From NCBI GenBank assembly GCA_028622995.1, contig JAJQJQ010000030.1, forward strand, positions 1,984,001-2,048,000: a stretch of 64,000 nucleotides of DNA, given 5' to 3'. The DNA is from Panagrolaimus kolymaensis (taxonomy: Eukaryota; Nematoda; Chromadorea; Rhabditida; Panagrolaimidae). The number at the start of each line of letters is the position of its first letter. The first letter of the stretch is position 1. Under the pieces are notes generated by a model. It saw only the letters and a program-made list of their open reading frames with translations, searched no databases and had not been told where the DNA came from. This document shows positions 36,732 through 48,363 of the stretch, in pieces. A program made the position numbers and the translations under genes.

Positions 36732-36770
36732 GCAACAATAACAATTTTTTATTCTTGCCAGAATTGTTGC
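36732..36770 (-). promoter_or_regulatory. Conserved receptor promoter block D
   Basis: GCAACAATAACAATTTTTT and AATTGTTGC on the plus strand, 39 bp span, about 192 bp upstream of the receptor D start. Confidence 0.6.
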
Positions 36771-37229
36771 TTTGTTTATTGTTTTAAGCTTCCTTTACTT
36801 TTTGCTGATACATTTTTTCCTTTCAACATCCTACGTAAAAAATATTTAGTTTACTGTCTTTTGTTTTTTTTCAAAAAAAAAATTAATTAAGAATCCAAAA
36901 TTTTGTTTTCTTTCGCTATTTTTTTTTATTTCAAAGAAAATCCTGTTTTGTTAAATAATTTAAAGTTGCGTTTTTAAAAATTTTAAATTTCAATTGTATT
37001 TCATATTTTTTTGAAAACATGGTATCTTAAGACCCTTAGTTTGTTTCATTTTGTGTTTCAGGCAACAAACAAAAAAATAATACAAAATTTATTTTTTTTA
37101 ATTTTTAACTAAAGCAAATAACAATTTTTCAAATTTAAGTACATACACAGTAAGAGAAAGAAGCGCCAATCATCGTTTGGTTAATTAAAAACCGCAAAAT
37201 AAGTTCATAAAAAAAAGAAGGTTTTTTAA

Positions 37230-37312
37230 AATAATTCCAAGGAAGCTAACTAACCTTTATCCTCTGGAGACTCATTACCAACAAAGTTTTTTACAAATTT
37301 ATCAGCCATTTT
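37230..37312 (-). pseudogene. F-box-like relic (start region), unit E
   Basis: Minus strand ATG at 37309 opens a short frame (MADKFVKNFVGNESPEDK) ending at a GT. It occupies the position, relative to the DUF6314-like gene, of the F-box-like start codons in units B and D, and the flanking CATTTTTTTC is similar. Could be an isolated real first exon, but no downstream exon was found. Confidence 0.4.
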
Positions 37313-37508
37313 TTTCTTCAAAAACAAACTATTTTTCTAGAATTTGGATGCATTCTTTTAACAAATTTAAAATCGCCAAAATAAAAGTAAAGTTAATTAA
37401 AAAAAAGATTTAACATTTTTTTATAAATTAAATAAATTTTACTATTTTTTTTGTTTCTAATCAAAAAAGAGCCTAGTTCGAATGGAAAAAAAATATTCAT
37501 TATTTATT

Positions 37509-38021
37509 TTATTCAACAACAAACAAAGATTTAGAAAAAGTTGTGACAGTATAAAAAATTTTGCAATTTCCTTGAACTTCATAAAATAATTTAAATTTTT
37601 CGAGTGAATTATCAAATTCATAAGATGCTTTATACAAATCCGGGCCACATTGAAAGTTTCCATTAGCGCATAAAGCGTTTTTGGTTTCATCAAAATTAAA
37701 ATTTAAATCATACATTTTTTCGAAGTCGGTTTTTCCATCCAAAGCATAAATGTAATTAAATTGAGTAATAATTTTGTTGTCATCCGAAAGCAAATATTTA
37801 TATTGTTTTGAAGCAGAATTAACTTCCGTGGAATTTTGCCATTTTACTTGGACTTCTTCTTGATAAGCTAAAACATTGGTGGATTCATTTGAAAAAGTTG
37901 CGATGCCATAAACTTTAGCCGTTAAATTTGTTAATTTATCCATGATTTGTCGATCAATGGACCATTTTCCACAAAGGGCAGCAAAAATGGAGGATGCGGG
38001 ATTTGTTGATAAATGGTTCAT
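37509..38021 (-). CDS. DUF6314-like protein, intronless
   Basis: A single uninterrupted 170-aa frame with ordinary codon variety. The pattern GKWSIDRQI near residue 18, GIATF, YQEE, then CGPDLYKASYEF and a final VQGNCKIFYTVTTFSK fits the DUF6314 layout as I remember it: G-W-x-R-x-I, G-A-x-F, Y-E-E, C-x-D-x-Y and a terminal W/Y-x-V-x-G-x-K-x-Y. DUF6314 is best known from bacteria and fungi; its biochemical function is unknown. No signal peptide or TM segment, so cytosolic location is expected. It is the only intact copy; degraded copies follow each of the four receptor genes. Lack of introns beside intron-rich neighbours fits either retrocopying or horizontal acquisition. The family assignment is by motif memory and needs a profile search. 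Confidence 0.6.
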   Translation of the reverse strand: MNHLSTNPASSIFAALCGKWSIDRQIMDKLTNLTAKVYGIATFSNESTNVLAYQEEVQVKWQNSTEVNSASKQYKYLLSDDNKIITQFNYIYALDGKTDFEKMYDLNFNFDETKNALCANGNFQCGPDLYKASYEFDNSLEKFKLFYEVQGNCKIFYTVTTFSKSLFVVE

Positions 38022-38671
38022 GCCAGCGACAAAATAAAGTTATTTGATTTTTTGTTAAATTTTTGTTAAATTTTTATTAAATTAGAGCAAAAATTTACAA
38101 GTTTCAGTAACAAATTTTATTCATTAAAAAAACAAAATTGAATATTTTAAAATTTTGTTTCTGCATTTTTTGGCGGTGATTAATAGTTTGATACTTTTGC
38201 GCGCGATTTAAATTTTTTGCCCTTTGATTAAAATTTCTTTATTTATTTATATTGTTTTTATATAACTATTTTTAAACACAATAAATAAAAATTACCAAAA
38301 ATAGTTTTAAAAATAAACATCCTTTTTATTTATTCTTGAAAAAAACATAATTTACTGATAAAATTGCTTTAAAAATAACAGAAAAACAAAACAATATACT
38401 TTTTTTTCTTCTTGAGCCTTGATTTGATGTCAGTGGAAAACTTTTTTTAATGATATCAAAGAATAAATGTAAACATGCTTGCTTATCAAAATTTTGCCTC
38501 TTGTTGATTTTTTTAAAAATACTTTAACTAACCACGACTTTTTATGTTTTTTTTTAAAGTTAAATTAAGGCTTACAAAATCTAACATAAAAATAATTAAT
38601 ACAAAAATTTGACGAGCTTTTTCATGTTTATTTTTGTGAAAGATACCTTCTATTTATGAATACTTTTTTAG
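38022..38671. other. Intergenic; likely shared upstream region of two divergent genes
   Basis: AT-rich, no gene. Ends with ATGAATACTTTTTTAG directly before the start of the PLC-gamma mini-gene; the same string precedes the start of copy 2 at 40088. Confidence 0.5.
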
Positions 38672-39532
38672 ATGGTAAATTTATGTGAAACAAAGATATT
38701 TCAAACTAGCAAAGAAAGTATAAAAAATGGTAAAACTTCTATTTCGGATAAATTTTCAACTTTTATGACTCAAAATTCCACCACCACCCAACGTTCACGT
38801 CCACCTAAAATTTTAAGAGCTCTGGATATTGGAACGATGTCTTCAGCCATGGAAAAGGGACACAAAGTTTATAAATTTCAAATGGATAATAAATGGGACA
38901 AAAATGAAAAAACTTTAAAATTTGATCGAGAAACTAATCAATTAATTTTATCAAATGTTAGTAAAAATCCTTTGGAAAAAATTCCAAAACAATATATGGA
39001 TATTCGCCAAATAGTTGAAGCTCAAACAGTTTCTTTCAAAACAGCAAGATTAGGAATAGAAGTGGATTGCCTCAGAGGTGGATATCGATCTGTGCCTTTG
39101 CTGAATCAATCTTCAGAACCATTAGAACTATCGGCTTTGTTAGTTCATGTTCAAATTGAGTTAGTTTCTTATTCTTAAAAAACATTTCTAAATTTAATAT
39201 TTAGATCAATAAAACCCGCGGGTGTCAAACTCCTACAACCCCATCTTCAATTGCAAGCAGGTCGAACGGTTCAACAACAAGCCGGACAATGGCAGCGAAA
39301 TCGTAGCTGTTCTGTTCCTTCTGTTTATACTTCCACCGAATCACCATTACAATCCCCAGCATTTCCAGCTGATAGACGCTTTTCTGCCATTGAGAATGGG
39401 GTTTATGGAGGCGGAAGTTCTAATAGCTCTAGTTCACCTTATTCTAAACCGCCAATAAATAAAACTCATGGTCGATTTTTTAAAACATTTAAAGATTTTG
39501 GAAAGAAAATTACTTCATTTGATCGAAATTAA
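38672..39532 (+). CDS. PLC-gamma mini-gene: N terminus fused to C2 tail (copy 3)
   Basis: Exons: 38672-39159 and 39205-39532; 271 aa, open throughout. Residues 1 to about 130 match the N terminus of copy 2 (shared [16 protein letters not shown] and [16 protein letters not shown]). The frame then jumps, within one exon, to [17 protein letters not shown], the last part of the C2 domain, followed by the final intron (45 nt, as in copy 2) and the Ser-rich tail ending in a basic segment. EF-hand, X, SH2, SH3 and Y regions are all absent, so it cannot hydrolyse PIP2. The junction around 39060 lies at a short AG shared by the two parental sequences. The frame stays open across it and splice sites are intact, so this may be expressed as a PH-like/tail protein; it could also be a young pseudogene. 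Confidence 0.75.
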
Positions 39533-40087
39533 AAAAGAAAAAAGAAGTGTATTTATTTAATCGAATTTTTTAAAAGCTATAAAAATGTGAAATAAAAATC
39601 TATTGCATGCAAGATTTCAAAATTTTGAATATTTACTTTTGTAAAAAATGGACATCATTTTCCATAAATAATAAAATCATAACCGCTTATAATAAAAAAA
39701 GGAAAACTCATGGTTTTAAGCTGGGAATTAAAATGAAAGGAGTTTTAACTCAAGCAAAAAAATTCTTATCAGTTTTTTATGTTTTTCACACATTTTAGTT
39801 TTCTATTTCTCCTTTTTTTGGTGTGTTAAGGAGGGAGGATGGAAAGGAAATGAATTCAACTGTTTGCTTTCTTTTTTATTTTTTTGCTTGAATTTTAACT
39901 GTTTTTGTTTAAAAAGTTTTAAAGTATAAAATTGTGATTTACGAAAACATAATTAAAAAAAAGTTTATTAATATTACAAACTTTAATTACAAATTCTGGT
40001 GAGACACTAGGTCCATAATTTGTCTTTCGTGTTTATTTCCGTAAAAAATACATTTTCTTTATTATCTCATCATGAATACTTTTTTAG
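39533..40087. other. Intergenic between PLC-gamma copies 3 and 2
   Basis: AT-rich, no gene. The last bases before copy 2 (ATGAATACTTTTTTAG) repeat those before copy 3. Confidence 0.5.
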
Positions 40088-43000
40088 ATGGTAAATCTAA
40101 GTGAAACAAAGCTAGTTCAAACTAGTAAAGAAAGCATCAAAAATGGTAAAACTTCTATTTCGGATAAATTTTCAACTTTTATGACTCAAGGAGGCTCAAA
40201 TCAAAATTCACGCCCACCAAAACTTGCTCGAACCATAGATATTGGAACGATGTCTTCAGCCATGGAAAAGGGCCACAAAGTTTATAAACTTCAATTGGAT
40301 AATAAATGGGAAAGCAGCCAGAAAATGTTATCCTTTAATCGAGAAACTTATCAATTAGTTTTATCTAAATTTAGTAAAAACCCTTTAGAAAAACCTTCCA
40401 AACAATATATGGATGTATTTCAAATAAATGAATCTCAAACAGTACACTTTAAAACAACAAATATTAAAATTGATGATAAATGGAAGAATAAACAAATTCA
40501 AAAACATAATAGTGAATTAATGATTGATATTAGTTTTGGCACAGCTTTTATTCCAAATCATTGGATTTTGAGATGTAAGTAAATTTATAAATTCCAGACA
40601 CGCGATTTTTCAAAGAATTCTTAGTTTTAAATTTTTATTTGTGTAAAAAGGAGGAAATTTTTGTGGTTTTTAAAATGCTTATTTATTTTTTAGTTGAAAC
40701 CAAAGATATTTGTGAATTATGGAATCAAGGCTTAAAATATTTGATTTCTGAATCTAAACGAATGTCAAATAGTTTACAAATGGAAAAATGGTTAAGGCGG
40801 CAATATGGGTTTATTAAAAACCTTACACCTAATAAAGAAGAGTATGTTTTTCTTTTTTCTTTTTTGAGACCTAAGCAGAAATTTTTTATTTTTGTCGTTG
40901 TTTTGAATTTAAACAATTTTTTCTGTTTAGAATAACGCTTCAAGAAATGCAACCATTCGTTTATTCCACCCTTCAAAAAAAAGTTCAAAGTAATGAACTT
41001 CAAGAAGTTTCAGAAGTATGCATTTTTTAAAAATTTTAGCCGTTAAAGTTTGCGTCTGTTTTAGGGTATTATTGATTTCGAGAGTTTTAGTTTAGCAATA
41101 AATCAGTTGCTTAATTATGATGGATTATTTCGACAAATATTGGGTGAAAAAATTATAGATAAAAATAGTCAAATTTCTTTCAAACAATTTGCAACTTTTA
41201 TTAATTCTGAACAACAGGTTCGAATACTCTCTAAAGCCATAATTTTTTATATTTATGGGTTTTTTTCAGGATGAATGGACAACGGATGATCAAATTAGAC
41301 AATTTTTGCGTTCATATTTGCGGGAAGTTGATATGACTCGAGATTTATCTAATCCTTTTTTAACAACTGAAGAATTTATGGATTATTTATATTCGCCTGA
41401 AAATTGTATTTTTGATCCAATAAATGAACGAGTGACTCATGACATGAATCAACCGTTGACTAGTTATTGGATTGCTTCATCTCATAATACTTATCTCACC
41501 GGTGATCAAATTCGATCTCAATCCTCTCTCGACACTTATTCCCGATCATTACTTATGGGTTGTCGATGCATCGAATTGGATTGTTGGGATGGAAGTAAAA
41601 CGACTGGAGGCGAAGCGAAAGACGTAGTCATTTATCATGGTTATACTCTCACAAGCAAAATCGCCCTTCGAGATGTCCTTTATACAATTAAACATTATGC
41701 ATTCGTTGCCTCACAATATCCAGTAATTTTATCGATTGAAGATCGCTGCTCTTTACCATTTCAAAAAATTATGGCAAGAGATTTCAAAGAGATTTTAGGA
41801 GATTATTTATTAGTGACTCCAATATCTAAAAATGAAACACACCTTCCTTCACCCGCTGCATTAAGCAAAAAGATAATACTCAAACATAAAAAGCTTCAAA
41901 TTGCTAGTGAAAAAGAAAGTCAAAGTGAGTGTTATAAGCCATATTAAAAAAATTTTTATGAGTAAAGGTTTAGAAAAAATAGAATAAAATAAAAATTTAT
42001 GACATCAAACAACACTATTTCCGGTGCGAAAACACATATTTTTGTTTTAGGAGAAATAATTTCTTTCATCATTAAAAAATTTTGTGTTTATAAATTCGCT
42101 TCGTAACAATAATTTTAACTTCAAAAAAAATATTAATTTGAGATTAGTCTAAAATATTTCGATTATGGAAAGCAAATTTAATGCAAAAAAAAATACAATA
42201 CTTTCAAGCAAACTTTTTTTTAGATAACCAAGTCCCAATTACTAAACCCTGCAAACGAAGAGGAATTCTAAATATTTTTAATAACGTCGATTATTCTTGG
42301 TCCCGCCATGTTTTTGTTTTATTTGAAAAAGAATTATGTTATATGGAAAATTCAATTGAAAATGAAGATACCAATAATAACAACAACAACAATGCAGGTG
42401 GAGGAGGAGATGAAAATGAAAAAGATGAAAATAATGAAAATGAAGCCCCTGAAATTCCTATCAATGAATTTGGTTTACCATCGGATAAAATGCATTACAC
42501 TGAAGAATGGTATCATGGAGATATAAGTAAAAAACAAGTTGCAAAAGAAAGGATATTAGAGCATGTGAATGAAGGAGGAGAAGAACTATTTTTAGTTCGT
42601 AAAAGTGAAACTTATCCTGGAAATTATACCCTTTCATTTATGTAAGTTTAGGTCTAAAAGTCTCGTAAAAGTTTTTTTAAAAAAAATTCTTTGAAAATTA
42701 TTTAAATTTATTGGATAAATTTTTTGTTTCATTAACGGATTTGTTTTTTGAACAAATTCTTATATTTCAGGCAAGATGGAAAAGTCCGGCATATAAGCGT
42801 TGAAAGTCGAATCGATGATCAACAACGATTTTATTTTACTGAATCCGTGATCAAAGATACTTTATACGAACTTATTTGTTATTACACTCAACATCCATTA
42901 AAAACTAAAAATTCTGCTAATCCCATAAAGCTTACAAGAGCCTGTCCTCAACCTCAGCCACATATAGGTCAATCATGGTTTTTGGAAACGGGAGGAAGAG

Positions 43001-45261
43001 AAGAAGCAGAAAATATGCTTAAGGGAATTGAAGATGATGGAGCATTTTTAATTCGCCATTCTTCATCCAACCGTGAAACCTATGTTATTTCTTTTCGGGG
43101 TCAAGGAGTTATTTGGCATTATCAACTCAAGCGAAATGGTCGACTTTTTGTTGTCAACGATAAACTTTTTGAAAACCTCGTAACTTTGGTGGAATTTTAT
43201 CAACAAAATCCATTTGCAAATGGAATTCGACTTGGAATTCCAGTGAATCAAGAAAATTATGAAAGATTAGCGGAATTAGTTCCAACAGCAAATTATATTT
43301 ATAGATTAAATTTTGATCAAGAGGTTGAAGCCATCGCGCTTGAAGCTTATGAAGGTGAAGACGAAGAACACTTAAGTTTTCCTTCGAATGCTGTAATCAA
43401 AATTATTTCAAAAGATAATAATTTTAATAAAATGTGGCAAGGAGTATATGAAGACAAAGTCGGATTTTTTCCTCCTGAATTTGTTAAAGAATTAGGAAAT
43501 AATATGGGTCGAAGTGGACGAATCAGCGATAAAGTTATTCTACTTGAAAATTGTTATATTGAAAAGGTAAGAAAGAAATGAGCAAAAAAATCAAAGAATT
43601 TATTTAAAAAAATGTTCGAATATTTTTATAAGGTTTTCGACTTGTTTGGGAGCTTTTTCTTAAACTTTCTGAATGTCAAAATATTTAACTTTTTTTGAAT
43701 GTGAAAATCTTTAAAATTAATTTTAAATTTTTTTTTATTATTTGCTTTTTGGCGCCTCTTTAGTCAGAAAGTTAGTGGCTACGATCAAAAAACTAAATAG
43801 TAGCTTTAAACTTTTTTTGTTTTATCGAAAATAGTCGAGTCAAAATTCTAAACAAATTAAAAAAAATGCTCGGCTTCGTTTCTCATTTTTATTTATCCCT
43901 TTTTTTAGTGCACCATTGACAATAAACAATCCATAAAAATTCAATCATCAGGTGGTGAATGGGTTTTATCCACGAATAAAGAAGAAGAAATATCTGAATG
44001 GTATACAGAAATTCGGCAACAAAGTATTAAAGCGACCCAAGAAAAAATGACAGAAGAAAAGCTTCAAACTGCAAAAAAGATTTGTTTAGAACTTTCCAAT
44101 TTGGTTGTTTACTGTCACGCAACGCACTTTAATCCAGAATTTAAAACTAAAATGAATTTTAAAGAAATGATTTCTATGGTTGAGTCGAAGCATGATAAAC
44201 TCAAAGAAAAAGGAATAATTCAATTTAATAATCGGCATTTGTCTCGAGTTTATCCACAAGGAACAAGAATAACTTCAACAAATTTTATTCCCACACCAAT
44301 GTGGAATACTGGGTGTCATATGGTCGCCCTAAATTATCAAACTGCAGATAGACCAATGCAACTGAATCAAGGAAAATTTTTGGCAAATGGCCGTTGCGGA
44401 TATATCTTGAAACCCGCGTATATGTTAAATGACAATTTCTCTTTCGATGATTGTGAGAAAATTACTGGAAATTTTCCAATTACCCTTACAATAGAAATAA
44501 TTGCTGGTAGACATTTATCAAGGCATGATAAAATCAAAGGTATATGTTCGCCTTTGGTAAGTGTGGAAGTTGTTGGACTTCCATTTGATGTTCAAACATA
44601 TCAAACTGGTTTTATTCTATCAAATGGATTAAATCCAGTTTGGAAGCAATCATTCACATTCAAAATAGTTTGTCCCGAAATAGCTTTACTTAAATTTTAT
44701 GTGGAAGATGGAGATTTTGTTGGAGCTAAAAGTGATCCATTTATTGGCCAAGCTGTTTACCCAGTGGATTGCCTCAGAGGTGGATATCGATCTGTGCCTT
44801 TGCTGAATCAATCTTCAGAACCTTTAGAACTCTCGGCTTTATTGGTTCATGTTCAAATTGAGTAAGTTCTTGTGCCTCCATTAAACTCCGTAAGTTACAC
44901 ATTTAGGTCGATAAAACCCGCGGGTGTCAAACTCCTTCAACCCCATCTCCAACTTCAATCAGGTCGAACCGTTCAACAACAAGCAGGTTTATGGCAACGT
45001 AATCGAAGTTGTTCAGCTGCTTCCATTTATAATTCATCCACTGAATCACCATTAAATTCTCCAGCAGCTTTAATTGCACCAATTGAGAGGCGCTTTTCAA
45101 CAACCGAAAATGTTAGTGTCGAAGGAGGAGAAGGAGGTTCGAATAATTCAAGTTCATCCGATGCTAACCCACCACCACCAGAAAACACCAAAATCCGTGG
45201 ACGATGGTTAAAAACCATAAAAGAAATTCGTAAGAAAATGTCAGCGTTTGATAAAAGTTAA
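40088..45261 (+). CDS. Phosphoinositide phospholipase C-gamma, copy 2
   Basis: Exons: 40088-40574, 40694-40841, 40931-41015, 41065-41217, 41270-41924, 42224-42641, 42771-43566, 43909-44861, 44907-45261; 1349 aa. All eight introns are at the same positions and phases as in copy 1, but are generally shorter. Domains: PH-like N terminus, EF-hand-like (about 240-335), X box (SSHNTY about 360, ELDCWDG, YHGYT), N-SH2 (FLVRKS; the usual ES is KS), C-SH2 (FLIRHS), SH3, split-PH second half, Y box, C2, Ser/Pro-rich tail. Catalytic motifs are intact, so an active lipase is inferred. The X-N-SH2 linker holds an acidic, Asn-rich insert (about 42358-42450) absent from copy 1. The ATG directly follows TTTTTTAG, which would suit a trans-splice acceptor. 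A 119-bp block at the C2 end is nearly identical to copy 1. Confidence 0.93.
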
Positions 45262-45384
45262 AGTTAAAAAATTAAACATAAAAGTGTAAATTTATTTTTA
45301 AATATGTAAATTATTATATTGTAATAAAATTATTATAATTAAAAGCACCAATAAAAATATATAAAAAGTTGAGTTAAAAATAAA

Positions 45385-45788
45385 TCAAGGTTCATTTGAT
45401 TGTTGCTCCTTCTTAACCAAATATTTTCCACACATTCCACATGTTTTTCGACAATATTGACTTAATTTCATACCAGCATAAAAATAACTTTGACAAAAAC
45501 CATTTTTCTTCCACATTGGGCAACTTTTAGGAAGGTAGTCTTCACAACAAGTTCCACAAGTTTTTGGACAACTTCGAACAATCAAAGGCTGTAATAAGAA
45601 TTTTTAGTTTTTTTACTTTAGAGAAATTTGGAATGGAAAAGTATAGTGCATATTGAAAAGTAAAAACTATGTACCTGATGATCGCATAAATCTCTCAACT
45701 TTCCACAATTCCATGACATATCCATGCATTTTAGGTCGACATTAACAACCAGAATAAAGATTAACAAAATTAAAAGAAACTTTTTCAT
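45385..45788 (-). CDS. Small secreted protein with two ShKT domains
   Basis: Exons (minus): 45788-45675 and 45588-45385; 105 aa. A signal peptide (KKFLLILLIFILVVNV) precedes two six-Cys ShKT-type repeats. The first runs from CMDMSWNC to CPKTCGTC across the intron; the second from CEDYLP through CPMWKKNGFC to CRKTCGMC. ShKT domains fold around three disulfides and occur widely in nematode secreted proteins and metalloprotease tails, often with protease-related or channel-binding roles; the role here is unknown. Family length is typical for stand-alone tandem ShKT proteins. It converges on PLC-gamma copy 2, with 123 bp between stop codons. Confidence 0.88.
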
Positions 45789-46140
45789 TTAATCCAAACT
45801 CCTCGCATACAATAGCAAGACAAAAGATGCTTCTTCAACTAAAAGCATTTTCGCTATTTTTCATAAGTTTTTATAACGGTCAAAGTTTCTAAAAATGACC
45901 CGCACAAATACTTGCAACAGGTGTTTCAACAAATATTATTATTCGTTTGAATCCATAAAAAGGTTTGAGTCACGTAATCGCATTGTCATTTTATTAAAAT
46001 TTATGCAAAAACAAACAAAAAAAAAAGGTTATATAACATAAAATGAGATGAGACTAAAAATACATTTAAAAATTTGCACAATAAAAAGGATTGAAAGACT
46101 AAAGAATGGGAAAAATTGGAATAGGATAATAAAAAAACAG

Positions 46141-47637
46141 TCAATTTGATGCATCATTTTGATCTGGAGAATTGCTTCTCAAACGGCCATTGTTCATTTG
46201 TTCTTTCAAACACACTTGAATTGAACCCTCTCCAAGACCAGCAACAAGATCGCCATTGAAATATTTTAGCTGAAAAATGAAAAAGTTAAGATATTATTAC
46301 AGTAAGCAAAAACGTTGCTTTCGCAAACTTCTTTCACGGTTTGTTAAGTTTTGAAACAAATTAGCTTACATTACTGATTCTGCTTGAATATGTGGCATGA
46401 GCAATTAAATCAGGATTTTGTCCACCGGAATAATAATTAATAGCAAAATCTTGGGCACAAAAATAACCACTTTCTGTTGGAATACAATAATATGGAGAAG
46501 TTCCAGTGGCTTCAGTAAAGTCCTAAAATTATAACACTTTCAAACATATTCAAGTTTAGGCAGTAAAGAAACACACCAATTCAACATCCAAAGTTGATGG
46601 ATCAAAAATGACAACTCGATTTCGACTTGAAGCCGATATCTGTACACCATCACTATAACCCAGAGTTCGAAGATCATCCATTTTGTACCTCTTTACAGGT
46701 TTGTCAAGCTTTCGCCGATCAATAAGGAGCACTGAACCTTTTTCAGTTCCAGTAACCAAACCATAACCTTTTGGATCTGCATATATTCCAACTGCAGTTG
46801 AACATTTAAGATTGAGATTAGTAATAAGTTGGTCAGGTTGACGAAAATCACAGAAATGTAAATGACCGCCATAAACACTGCCAATAATAGTATTATCAAC
46901 TGCAGCTAATCCAAGAACGGCTCGATGGGCATTGTAGCAAGCTTCCATCTGTAACAAGTAAAATCAAAGTAGATACAACAACTTATGAAAGCATTAAAGC
47001 ATACCACAGCACTTTCACCATATCTCCAACATTTAATATTATTATCCCAACTTGAAGAATAAAATGAATGTTCATCAAATGAAGTTATTGACCAAATCCA
47101 ACCATTATGAGCATTAGGAATTTCAAATTTCATTCCATTCTGTAGGCTTCTCTCTGTTGCAGCCTTTTGTAAATCCCATATAACAATTTTATAATCTCTT
47201 GCGCCCGTAAATAACATCCTTCGACCGTCAATTATTCGACTGTGAAAAGCATCAGGGGTAGCAATATGTCGAGTACATGCAAAGTTATCTGTTAAACAAT
47301 CATTTTCGCCAAATCTTTGTAAATTTTCTTCGGTTAAAAGTGATAGTTTCACCAATGATAAAAGATCTTGCTGTTTGCGAATTCGTGGGGGTAGGTCGAT
47401 GTTGTTGACATTCTAAAAATGAAAACATTGTAAAGAGGTATTACAGATAGCAAAGCAAAAAGTAACCTTGATCCTTCTCAACCAATAATCTCTTGAGCTT
47501 ACATTCGCATAAAATGTTCGATTGAGTAAACGAATCGAAGTCCAAAGAGTTTTAGCTGATACATTATTTACCACCTCTTCGATGAGTTCAATAGGTAATG
47601 AATCCAATGATGATGTTGAAGTTGAAGGGAATGTCAT
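46141..47637 (-). CDS. F-box/WD40-repeat protein
   Basis: Exons (minus): 47637-47467, 47412-47005, 46948-46577, 46522-46370, 46269-46141; all junctions phase 0; 410 aa. An F-box occupies about residues 12-57 (DSLPIELIEEVVNNV ... DYWLRRI), the docking site for SKP1 in SCF ubiquitin ligases. WD40-type blades follow: FTGARDYKIVIWDLQ, FYSSSWDNNIKCWRYG, GSVYGGHLHFCDFRQ, VTGTEKGSVLLIDRRK, ISASSRNRVVIFDPS. The protein is inferred to be a substrate receptor of an SCF ubiquitin ligase, with the propeller binding target. Similar in layout to FBXW9-type proteins; orthology not asserted. Length and uniform intron phase suggest a conserved housekeeping gene. Confidence 0.85.
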
Positions 47638-48363
47638 CGTCAAAAATATTTAAAGATAACTACATACATACAAACATAAAAATATGTAAGAAAGCAACAC
47701 GAGGATAAGAAAATCCAAAAGGGCACGAGATAAAAGCTTTATTTGAGGCTATTTCTAACTTTAGCAACACGACAATAAAAAAGAGGAAATAAAAAGGAGC
47801 ATTCATTCGAATATTTTCAAAAACACAAACTTTCATGCGAACAACAGCAACACACATGTTTTTAACTTTGACAGCCCAAGCTTTTCATTATTGATTTGCT
47901 GCTGCTGTTTTTGCAAAAAAGAAAACAAGCTGTTTCAAAAACGCACCTTTTTCATGTTATAAAAGTGGTAATAATTAGTTGAGAGCTTGTTAGAAGCAGG
48001 GTTTTTATAAGTAAAAAAAGAATTTTGTGATTCGGTAATAATTTTTTTTGCAATGTATCAATTTTGTCAAGCTTCCATTTTTTTTGTGTGAAAAAGATAT
48101 GTATTTCCTTCGCGTTGAGAATAGTCCTGTTTCAAAGAAATAAAGCTATAAATGGCAAAAATAATTTATTCATGGTTTATCGCATTAAAATAATCTCTAT
48201 CGATTGTTGAATGACAAAAAAATGAAAAACGTGAAAAATTGTGATTATGACTAGTACAAAAATACAAAAAATGATACAACAAAATTATGGTTAAGTAATA
48301 ACAGGGCAACAAAATAAATAAACTGAAAGCATGCATAGGAACATAGTAAGCAATAAATATAGT

